Assembly: GCA_958296115.1 (NCBI GenBank)
Contig: OY282442.1
Span: forward strand, 840,001 to 904,000
From: an uncultured Dehalococcoidia bacterium
GTDB taxonomy: Bacteria; Chloroflexota; Dehalococcoidia; Lucifugimonadales; CAJWER01
DNA length: 64,000 nt
Reading direction: 5' to 3'
Made by a program: the position numbers and the translations under genes. The notes beneath the pieces are model-generated. The model did not search any database and had not been told where the DNA came from. It was given only the letters and a program-made list of their open reading frames with translations. This document shows, piece by piece, positions 57,458-64,000 of this stretch; the first letter of the stretch is position 1, and the number at the start of each line of letters is the position of its first letter.

Positions 57458-60400
57458 CTAGGAGCCGTCGGCGCTTATCACGTAGATCTCGGCGTCACCG
57501 TCGCGGCTGGAGGAGAACGCTATCCTGCGTCCGTCGGGCGACCACGCGGGTTCGGGTTCCACGTCATGGACAGAGTTGTCGGTGAGCTGAGTGATGCCGT
57601 AGCCGTCGGCGTTCATCACGTAGATGTGGGCATCCCCGCTGCCGGCGTAGAACGCTATCCTCTGTCCGTCGGGTGACCATGCGGGGTCCCGGTCATCGTA
57701 GAAGTTGTTGGTGAGCTGGGTGATGTCGGAGCCGTCGGCGTTCATCACGTAGATCTCAGGATCGCCGTCGGCGTAGGCGTAGAACGCTATCCTGCGTCCG
57801 TCGGGCGACCATGCGGGGGCCCGGTCATCGTAAGAGTTGTCGGTGAGCTGAGTGACGCCGGAGCCGTCGGCGTTCATCACGTAGATCTCGTCACCCCCGT
57901 CGCGGCTGGAAGAGAACGCTATCCTGCGTCCGTCGGGCGACCATGCGGGGGCCCGGTCATCGTAAGAGTTGTCGGTGAGCTGAGTGACGCCGGAGCCGTC
58001 GGCGTTCATCACGTAGATCTCGTAGCTCCGCCCGTAGCGGTAGGAGACGAACGCTATCCTGCGTCCGTCCGGCGACCATGCGGGGCCAAAGTCAATGTAG
58101 GAGTTGTCGGTGAGCTTAGTGACGCCGGAGCCGTCGGCGTTCATCACGTAGATCTCGGGGTACCGGTCCCCGTAGCGGTTGGAGACGAACGCTATCCTGC
58201 GTCCGTCCGGCGACCATGCGGATTGCTGGTCATCGGCTACGTTGTCGGTGAGCCGAGTGATGCCGGAGCCGTCGGCGTTATCGGTGGTCCCAGTGATGTC
58301 GGAGCCGTCGGCGTTCATCACGTAGATATCGTCGTCCCCGTCGCGGTAGGAGGAGAACGCTATCCTGCGTCCGTCGGGCGACCATGCGGGGTTCGAGTCA
58401 GAGTAGGAGTCTTCGGTGAGCCGAGTGACGCCTGATCCGTCGGCGTTCATCACGTAGATCTCATAGCTCCGCCCGTCGCGGCTGGAGGAGAACGCTATCC
58501 TGCGTCCGTCGGGCGACCATGCGGGGCCCGAGTCATCGTAGGAGTTGTCGGTGAGCTGGGTGATGTCGGAGCCGTCGGCGTTCATCACGTAGATTTCGGA
58601 GTACCCGTCGCGGTAGGAGGAGAACGCTATCCTGCGTCCGTCGGGGGACCATGCGGGGTTCGAGTCAGAGTAGGAGCTGTCGGTGAGCTGAGTGAGGTCG
58701 GAGCCGTCGTCGTTCATCACGTAGATATCGGCGCTCCCCTCGAGGTAGGCGGCGAACGCTATCCTGCGTCCATCGGGCGACCATGCGGGGTCCGTGTCAT
58801 AGTCGGAGTTGTCGGTGAGCCGAGTGAGGTCGGAGCCGTCTGCGTTCATCACGTAGATTTCAGGCCAACCGTCGCGGCTGGAGGAGAACGCTATCCTGCG
58901 TCCGTCGGGCGACCATGCGGGGGCCCAGCCAGTGCCGGAGTCGTGGGTGAGCTGAGTGACGTCGGAGCCGTCGGCGTTCATCACATAGATATTGTTGTAC
59001 ATGTCGCGGTAGGAGACGAACGCTATCCTGCGTCCGTCGGGCGACCACGAGGGTTGCCCGTCATGGTCGGGGTTGTCGGTGAGTCGAGTGACGCCGGAGC
59101 TGTCGGGGTTGTCGGTGGGCCGAGTGACGTCGGCGCCGTCGGCGTTGTCGGCGTTGACCACGTAGATCTCGGTGTCCCCGTCGCGATGGGAGACGAACGC
59201 TATCCTGCGTCCGTCGGGCGACCACGCGGGGGGCAACCGATAGGAGTCGTCAGTGAGCTGAGTGACGTCGGAGCCATCGGCGTTCATCACGTAGATTTTG
59301 TAGCGCTCCTGTCGGTTGGATTGGAACGCTATCCTGCGTCCGTCGGGCGACCACGAGGGAGCCACGTCAGCGTCGGAGTTGTCGGTGAGCTGAGTGAGGT
59401 CGGAGCCGTCGGCGTTCACCGCGTAGATCTCGTAGTCACCGTCGCGGAAGGCCTGGAACGCTATTCTGCGTCCGTCGGGCGACCATGCGGGGCTCGAGTC
59501 AGAGTAGGCGCTGTCATCGTAGGGGTTGTCGGTGAGCTGAGTGAGGCCGGATCCGTCGGCGTTCATCACGTAGATATCGGCGGCCCCGTCGCGGTAGGAG
59601 GAGAACGCTATCCTGAGTCCATCGGGCGACCATGCGGGGTCCCAGTCAAAGTAGGAATTCTCGGTGAGCTGAGTGAGGCCTGAGCCGTCGGCGTTCATCA
59701 CGTAGATCTCGTTGTCACCGTCACGGTCGGAGACGAACGCTATCCTGCGCCCGTCGGGCGACCACAGGGGGCTCCCGTCACCGTCGGAATTGTCGGTGAG
59801 CTGAGTGAGGCCTGATCCGTCGGCGTTCATCACGTAGATCTCGGCGTCTCCGTCACGGTTGGAGGAGAACGCTATCCTGCGTCCATCGGGCGACCACGCG
59901 GGGATCTGGATCCTGCGTCCATCGGGCGACTGCACGGGGGTCTCGTCATCGTCGGAGTTGTAGGTGAGTTGAGTGCGTCCGGAGCCGTCGGCGTTCATCG
60001 CGTATATCTCAGGGTCGCCGTCGCGGTCGGAGACGAACGCTATCCTGCGTCCGTCGGGGGACCACGCGGGGAGCCTGTCAGAGTAGGAGTTGTCGGTGAT
60101 CTGAATTAATGAGGGTATGGGCGTTGGGGTGGGTGTAGACATGAATGTCGGCGTTGGGGTCGCAGTGGGCGCGGCCGTCGGTGTCGGCGTTGGGGTCGCA
60201 GTGGGCGCGGCTGTCGGTGTCGGCGTTGGGGGAGCCTGGGTTGGCGCGGGAGCGCTGGTCGGAGTGGGGGCGCTGGCGGGCTGAGTGAGCCCGGAGCCGT
60301 CGGCGTTGACCACATATATCTCGGCGTCCTCCCCGTCGCGGTTGGCGGAGAACGCTATCCTGAGTCCATCGGGCGACCACGCGGGGACCCAAAAATGGGA

Positions 60401-61525
60401 GTTGTCAGTGAGCTGAGTGAGGTCGGAGCCATCGGCGTTCACCACGTAGATTTTGTAGCCCCCCTGTCGGAAGGAGACGAACGCTATCCTGCGTCCATCG
60501 GGCGACCACGCGGGGAGCCAGTCCAAGTCATCGTCGGAGTTGTCGGTGAGCCGAGTGAGGTCGGAGCCGTCGGCGTTCATCGCGTAAATCTTGTAGCCCC
60601 TCCCGTCGCGGTTGGAGGAGAACGCTATCCTGCGTCCGTCGGGCGACCATACGGGGTTCGAGTCAGCGAAGGAGTCGTCGGTGAGCTGAGTGAGGTCGGA
60701 GCCGTCGGCGTTCATCACGTAGATCTTGGCGCCCCTGTCGCTGTAGGAGGAGAACGCTATCCTGCGTCCATCGGGCGACCATGCGGGTTCAATATCATGG
60801 TCAGAGTTGTCGGTGAGCTGGGTGACGCCGGAGCCGTCGGCGTTCATCACGTAGATATTGAAGCCACCGTCAAGGCCACCGTCGCGGCCGGAAGAGAACG
60901 CTATCCTGCGTCCATCGGGCGACCATGCGAGGCCAACGATAATGTTGCCGGATTCGTCGGTGAGCTGAGTGAGGTCGGAGCCGTCGGCGTTCATCACGTA
61001 GATTTCAGTATCACCGTCAAGGCCACCGCGGTCGGAGAAGAACGCTATCCTGCGTCCATCGGGCGACCATGCGAAGCCAAAGATAATGAAGCCGAAGTCG
61101 TCGGTGAGCTTAGTGACGCCGGAGCCGTCGGCGTTCATCGCGTAGACCTCGAGGTCACCGTCGCGGTCGGAGACGAACGCTATCCTGCGTCCGTCGGGCG
61201 ACCACGCGGGGAACCAGTCATGGTCGGAGTTGTCGGTGAGCTGAGTGAATGAGGGTATGGGCGTTGGAGTAGGCGTGAATGTCGGAGTTGGGGTGGGTGT
61301 GGGCGTCGCAGCGGGCGCGGCCGTCGGGGTCGGCGTTGGGGTCGCAGCGGGCGTGGCCGTCGGGGTCGGTGAGGGTGTGACCGTTGGGGAGGATGTAGGC
61401 GTGGCCGTCGGGGTGGGCGTGGGAGCTTGGGTGGGCGTCGGCTCGTTGGGGAGGGCGCAGCCGAGGAGGAGGGTCGCGGCGAGGGCGGCCGCTGTTATGC
61501 TCTCACGCAGTGTAACGAACGCCAA
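57458..61525 (-). CDS. Giant PD40/TolB-like lipoprotein, 26 blades (7+7+6+6)
   Basis: About 1355 aa from the TTG at 61525 (GGAGGAG upstream; the ATG at 61561 adds 12 residues). Same lipoprotein signal as its paralog ([13 protein letters not shown]) and a longer Pro/Thr/Ala stalk. I count 26 PD40 repeats. A long Pro/Thr linker ([20 protein letters not shown]) follows the seventh, and shorter insertions ([20 protein letters not shown] and [11 protein letters not shown]) follow the 14th and 20th, giving a likely 7+7+6+6 layout. Repeat 9 has a partial internal duplication ([19 protein letters not shown]). Repeat DNA is highly similar between units, so length change by recombination is likely. First PD40 gene of the minus-strand corrinoid cluster. 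Confidence 0.87.
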   Translation of the reverse strand: MAFVTLRESITAAALAATLLLGCALPNEPTPTQAPTPTPTATPTSSPTVTPSPTPTATPAATPTPTPTAAPAATPTPTPTPTFTPTPTPIPSFTQLTDNSDHDWFPAWSPDGRRIAFVSDRDGDLEVYAMNADGSGVTKLTDDFGFIIFGFAWSPDGRRIAFFSDRGGLDGDTEIYVMNADGSDLTQLTDESGNIIVGLAWSPDGRRIAFSSGRDGGLDGGFNIYVMNADGSGVTQLTDNSDHDIEPAWSPDGRRIAFSSYSDRGAKIYVMNADGSDLTQLTDDSFADSNPVWSPDGRRIAFSSNRDGRGYKIYAMNADGSDLTRLTDNSDDDLDWLPAWSPDGRRIAFVSFRQGGYKIYVVNADGSDLTQLTDNSHFWVPAWSPDGLRIAFSANRDGEDAEIYVVNADGSGLTQPASAPTPTSAPAPTQAPPTPTPTAAPTATPTPTPTAAPTATPTPTFMSTPTPTPIPSLIQITDNSYSDRLPAWSPDGRRIAFVSDRDGDPEIYAMNADGSGRTQLTYNSDDDETPVQSPDGRRIQIPAWSPDGRRIAFSSNRDGDAEIYVMNADGSGLTQLTDNSDGDGSPLWSPDGRRIAFVSDRDGDNEIYVMNADGSGLTQLTENSYFDWDPAWSPDGLRIAFSSYRDGAADIYVMNADGSGLTQLTDNPYDDSAYSDSSPAWSPDGRRIAFQAFRDGDYEIYAVNADGSDLTQLTDNSDADVAPSWSPDGRRIAFQSNRQERYKIYVMNADGSDVTQLTDDSYRLPPAWSPDGRRIAFVSHRDGDTEIYVVNADNADGADVTRPTDNPDSSGVTRLTDNPDHDGQPSWSPDGRRIAFVSYRDMYNNIYVMNADGSDVTQLTHDSGTGWAPAWSPDGRRIAFSSSRDGWPEIYVMNADGSDLTRLTDNSDYDTDPAWSPDGRRIAFAAYLEGSADIYVMNDDGSDLTQLTDSSYSDSNPAWSPDGRRIAFSSYRDGYSEIYVMNADGSDITQLTDNSYDDSGPAWSPDGRRIAFSSSRDGRSYEIYVMNADGSGVTRLTEDSYSDSNPAWSPDGRRIAFSSYRDGDDDIYVMNADGSDITGTTDNADGSGITRLTDNVADDQQSAWSPDGRRIAFVSNRYGDRYPEIYVMNADGSGVTKLTDNSYIDFGPAWSPDGRRIAFVSYRYGRSYEIYVMNADGSGVTQLTDNSYDDRAPAWSPDGRRIAFSSSRDGGDEIYVMNADGSGVTQLTDNSYDDRAPAWSPDGRRIAFYAYADGDPEIYVMNADGSDITQLTNNFYDDRDPAWSPDGQRIAFYAGSGDAHIYVMNADGYGITQLTDNSVHDVEPEPAWSPDGRRIAFSSSRDGDAEIYVISADGS

Positions 61526-61607
61526 AATCCGCTCCTCCGTTTGGCTGACGCTGTAAAGCATATCCCGCCGGCCCGCCGATTGCCAGTTCTGGGACGTTGC
61601 GGCTGGG

Positions 61608-61868
61608 CTAGACCTCCCAGGCGCCGCGGTAGTCGAGGTCGTCGCTGCCGGCGCAGACGTAGAGGTCGCCTTCGGGGACGCTCCGGTCTTGGTTGCGGCA
61701 GCCGAAGCCGGCGGTGCAGCGGTCCTCGACGTTCTTGTAAGGACACCGCCAAGACGATACGTCGTTCACCGTATCGGAGATGCCTTTGAAGATGTGATAG
61801 AGGCGGTCTAGGCTCGCCTGGTGCCGCGCCCTGTCAGCCTTCGGGTGGCGGTCGGAGGTGGGCGTCAT
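61608..61868 (-). CDS. 86-aa conserved Cys-containing protein in a corrinoid cluster
   Basis: Small soluble protein. The N-terminal half is basic and helical ([21 protein letters not shown]). The C-terminal half has four spaced cysteines in [21 protein letters not shown] and [17 protein letters not shown], suggesting metal or cluster binding. I do not recognise a named family. It lies 13 bp downstream of the corrinoid protein gene and upstream of the PD40 genes on the same strand, so it is probably co-transcribed and linked to corrinoid metabolism. Its 3' end is duplicated at 57303-57340. Confidence 0.7.
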   Translation of the reverse strand: MTPTSDRHPKADRARHQASLDRLYHIFKGISDTVNDVSSWRCPYKNVEDRCTAGFGCRNQDRSVPEGDLYVCAGSDDLDYRGAWEV

Positions 61869-61881
61869 GGTCGCCTGGGGC

Positions 61882-62622
61882 TTACGCCCGCGCCGCGCCG
61901 CCTACGAGCTCCTTGGCCATGTCGACGCACGCGATGGCGTCCTTGCCGTAGCCGTCGGCTCCCATGTCCTCGGCGAATTCCTGGGTGACGGGCGCTCCGC
62001 CGACCATTATCTTCACGTCTTCGCGCAGCCCCTCGTCCTCGAAGGATTGGATGGTGCGGCCCATGTTGGGCATGGTGGTGGTGAGCAGGGCGGACATGCC
62101 GAGCACCCTGGCGTCGTGGTCCGCAACCGCTTCGATGAACTCCTGCGGGCTCGTGTCGACCCCGAGGTCGTGTACGACGAACCCGGCGCCCCGGAGCATC
62201 ATGATGCACAGGTTCTTGCCGATGTCGTGCAGGTCGCCCTTGACGGTGCCCATGACGACAGCGCCTATCGGCTCGATGCCGGACTCGGAGAGGATAGGCT
62301 CTATGTGGGCCATGCCGGCTTTCATGGCGCGGGCGGCGACCAGCACCTCTGGCACGAATATGATGTTGTCGCGGAACTTGATGCCGACTATGGCCATGCC
62401 CGATATCAGGCCGTCGTCGAGCACGTCGTTGGCGGAGAAGCCGTCGTCGAGCGCCTGCCGGGTGAGGCGGTCGACCGTATGCTGGTCGCCGGTTATCAGC
62501 GCGTATGCCATCTCGCGCATCAGGGGGTCCTTGCCCTCGAACAGGGATTTGACGTGCTCTATCTCGGAGGGCTTGGTTACGTGCTGGAACTCCCGCGCCA
62601 GCCCTTCATGTTCGGTGACCAT
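61882..62622 (-). CDS. Corrinoid (cobalamin-binding) protein of a methyltransferase system
   Basis: 246 aa. N-terminal helical cap domain (~20-110: DPLMREMAYALITGDQHTVDRLTRQALDDGFSANDVLDDGLISGMAIVG), then the Rossmann-like B12 domain with the cobalt-ligand motif GTVKGDLHDIGKNLC (~148-162; the D-x-H-x2-G His binds cobalt). SALLTTTMPNMGRTI and MVGGAPVTQEFAEDMGADGYGKDA complete the dimethylbenzimidazole-tail pocket. Similar in size and layout to MtaC/MtbC/MttC proteins. It carries a methyl group between a substrate-specific methyltransferase (not in the window) and an acceptor. RACo downstream would reactivate it. Confidence 0.94.
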   Translation of the reverse strand: MVTEHEGLAREFQHVTKPSEIEHVKSLFEGKDPLMREMAYALITGDQHTVDRLTRQALDDGFSANDVLDDGLISGMAIVGIKFRDNIIFVPEVLVAARAMKAGMAHIEPILSESGIEPIGAVVMGTVKGDLHDIGKNLCIMMLRGAGFVVHDLGVDTSPQEFIEAVADHDARVLGMSALLTTTMPNMGRTIQSFEDEGLREDVKIMVGGAPVTQEFAEDMGADGYGKDAIACVDMAKELVGGAARA

Positions 62623-62734
62623 GTGAACTCCGTGTGTTTCAGCCGTTCAGATATTATTCGGGCGCCGTCAACCCGGTGTCAATGACAGTCGCATCTTCAT
62701 GGGGCTCCGCGCCCGCGCGCATGGGGAGTAGAGG

Positions 62735-63721
62735 TCAAGCGGTCTTCTGGAATATCTGGATGCGGTGGCGGTTGCTTTCGGTTACGTAGAGCCGGCCTTC
62801 GTCGTCCAGCTTTACGGACATGGGGGACCAGAAGAGCTTTTCGACGTGTGAGGATTCCTCGTGGGGGTCGTCCGGGTCGAACAGGTCTATCTTGGGTTCG
62901 AGGTTGGCGCGGGAGCGGGCGTCGGCTTCTTCGACGTTGATTCGCAGGAAGTTCTCGGCCCACTTGGAGAGGGTGGCTTCGCCGCGCGTCTTCATCACGA
63001 ATCCGCCGTCGGGGTCGAGGACCTGGACGCGCTCGTTGCCCCAGTCGGCGACGTACATCCAGCCGTCTTCGTCCACGGCGACGCTTGCGGGGCGCGTGAG
63101 CTGGCCGTCGCCTCGGCCGGGCTTGCCGTATGCGCCGACGAGCTGGCCGGTCGGGGAGAAGCGGGCGATGCGGTCGTTGCCCCAGTCGGCGACGTACACG
63201 TCTCCGGAGGGGGCGACGGTTACTCCCCAGGGGAGGTCGAGGTCGCCTTGTCCGAACGTGAGCAGATGGTCGCCGCCGTCCGTGAACTTCTGGACGCGGT
63301 TGTTGTAGGTGTCGGAGACGTAGACGGCGTCGTCTGCGTCTATGGCGATGCCTGAGGGTCCGTCGAGCTCGCCGGTGCCGTTGCCCTTCGTTCCCCACTT
63401 CCGCGCGAAGGCGCCGTCGGGGTCGAAGACGGAGACGCGCCCCAGGCGCTCGTCGGTGATGTAGACGCGGCCGGCGCTGTCCAGCGCCGCGCAGCTCGCC
63501 CAGACGAACTGGCCGTCGGCCTCGCCGTATGAGCCGAAGATGCCGTAGTACTCGCTCTGGATGTCGCACATGGTGACGCGGACGCCGCGGTCGACGCTTT
63601 CGAGGGAGCGGTTGACCACGTAGAAGCGGCCGTCTCTGCCGATGGCGGTGTCGCTGGGGTAGTAGAAGCCGCGGCCCTCCATGGCGGAGAGGCCGACGGT
63701 GAGGCTGTATTCGATGTTCAT
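62735..63721 (-). CDS. NHL-repeat beta-propeller protein
   Basis: 328 aa with about six NHL repeats: YPSDTAIGRDGRFYVVNR, WASCAALDSAGRVYITDERLGRVSVFDPDG, GPSGIAIDADDAVYVSDTYNNRVQKF, PWGVTVAPSGDVYVADWGNDRIARFSPTG, PASVAVDEDGWMYVADWGNERVQVLDPDG and PMSVKLDDEGRLYVTESNRHRIQIF. A six-bladed propeller with no catalytic residues visible and no signal peptide. Such proteins bind protein or RNA partners or sugars. It follows the DUF1800-like gene by 5 bp and precedes the corrinoid protein gene by 112 bp, so it probably belongs with the former. Confidence 0.9.
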   Translation of the reverse strand: MNIEYSLTVGLSAMEGRGFYYPSDTAIGRDGRFYVVNRSLESVDRGVRVTMCDIQSEYYGIFGSYGEADGQFVWASCAALDSAGRVYITDERLGRVSVFDPDGAFARKWGTKGNGTGELDGPSGIAIDADDAVYVSDTYNNRVQKFTDGGDHLLTFGQGDLDLPWGVTVAPSGDVYVADWGNDRIARFSPTGQLVGAYGKPGRGDGQLTRPASVAVDEDGWMYVADWGNERVQVLDPDGGFVMKTRGEATLSKWAENFLRINVEEADARSRANLEPKIDLFDPDDPHEESSHVEKLFWSPMSVKLDDEGRLYVTESNRHRIQIFQKTA

Positions 63722-63726
63722 GGCGG

Positions 63727-64000
63727 CTACGCTCTCTGGAACTCGTCGGTGGAAGCGGTCAGCCTGAGCATGGCCGCTATGCCTTCGGGGGAGCGGTCGC
63801 CGCGCTCGGCGAACTCGACCAGGATTCCGCGCGCCGAGTCCGATACGGAGACCTCGCCCAGCTGTTCGAGGCAGAGGTTCACGATGCGCTCGGGCGAGAG
63901 CTGGCTGCCGTTGCTGGAGGCGATGTTCTGGACCATGTTCTTGACGCCCGGCTTGTTCAGGTCGCCGACCTGCTCGGACGCGAAGTTGATGCGCTCGACG
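63727..64000 (-). CDS. C-terminal end of a DUF1800-like protein (partial)
   Basis: Open across the right edge; 90 residues are visible. It reads VERINFASEQVGDLN, then QLSPERIVNLCLEQLGEVSVSD, and ends AAMLRLTASTDEFQRA. The R-x-NFA segment and the closing leucine-rich helix ending in S-x-EFQ are what DUF1800 proteins have at their C-termini. The match is by eye and short, so this is tentative. The gene would be about five times longer, outside the window. NHL gene follows after 5 bp. Confidence 0.5.
   Translation of the reverse strand, partial: VERINFASEQVGDLNKPGVKNMVQNIASSNGSQLSPERIVNLCLEQLGEVSVSDSARGILVEFAERGDRSPEGIAAMLRLTASTDEFQRA

Noticed and set aside
53893-61525. CRISPR-like regular repetition
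   Set aside because: Units are about 130-150 bp of coding DNA with a PD40 protein pattern; there are no short direct repeats with unique spacers.
1-64000. tRNA, rRNA and group II intron signatures
   Set aside because: I looked for T-loop GTTCGAAT-type sequences with acceptor stems and for intron domain V patterns and found none convincing.

Overview
This GC-rich 64 kb bacterial window is a mosaic of ordinary metabolic operons and accessory DNA. The mix suggests an uncultured Chloroflexota lineage (Dehalococcoidia/SAR202-like). The hints are Pro/Thr-linker lipoproteins, a TolB/PD40-rich secretome, ThyX, an LppX-like lipoprotein, a RACo/corrinoid pair, BNR-repeat proteins and abundant short hairpin repeats of the CCCTCACCCTGGCCCTCTCCC type. 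This placement is inference; no rRNA or tRNA gene is visible.

Layout. 1-3.1 kb: end of an MFS permease, a decayed PriCT/Toprim primase, a TM2 protein and the first copy of a structured repeat. 3.1-9.5 kb (minus): ligA-uma2, a secreted MA-type peptidase, and a CDP-alcohol phosphatidyltransferase with a PimA-like glycosyltransferase. 9.7-14.4 kb: accessory patch with an R2 repeat, a lone phage terminase, a DUF4926 protein, a membrane protein preceded by a G26 tract, the second structured repeat and a brnT remnant. 14.5-24.3 kb: transketolase, metallopeptidase lipoprotein, CoA-transferase/crotonase pair, ATCase-like protein, BNR protein, coaX-coaBC. 24.4-30 kb: a second BNR protein, a DegT aminotransferase-amidohydrolase-FAD oxidoreductase operon, and a TIM-barrel isomerase. 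30.1-31 kb: R2 copy B, which has perfect 15-bp terminal inverted repeats. 31-36.4 kb: ECF sigma/RskA anti-sigma with an adjacent surface protein, zinc-ribbon peptide, LppX-like lipoprotein and DHA2 transporter. 36.5-42.3 kb (minus): thyX, then a complete 2-oxoacid dehydrogenase operon (lpd, E1 alpha, E1 beta, E2). 42.6-47 kb: P1 peptidase, DUF2520 reductase-like protein, panB, panC, surE. 47-64 kb: R2 copy C, a permease fused to FG-GAP/UnbV repeats, a DUF3500 protein, then a minus-strand corrinoid cluster (RACo, two giant PD40 lipoproteins, an 86-aa Cys protein, a corrinoid protein), followed by an NHL protein and a partial DUF1800-like protein.

How it works together. Pantothenate/CoA synthesis is well represented (panB, panC, a possible reductase, coaX, coaBC). 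The P1 peptidase at the head of the pan operon could supply beta-alanine, because no panD is visible. The corrinoid protein and its activator RACo imply corrinoid-dependent methyl transfer, with the methyltransferase outside the window.

Most notable observations: (1) a ~170-bp element in two copies with a pseudoknot-capable fold supported by three covarying base pairs, placed over the start of a small lipoprotein gene; (2) a three-copy R2 repeat carrying an invariant TTGACA-N18-TATTCT promoter and ~430 nt of conserved, non-coding, hairpin-rich sequence; (3) a ~3.6-4.1 kb tandem duplication that created two multi-propeller PD40 lipoproteins (blade counts 7+7+7 and 7+7+6+6) and an in-frame chimeric mini-ORF; (4) a permease-FG-GAP-UnbV fusion protein.
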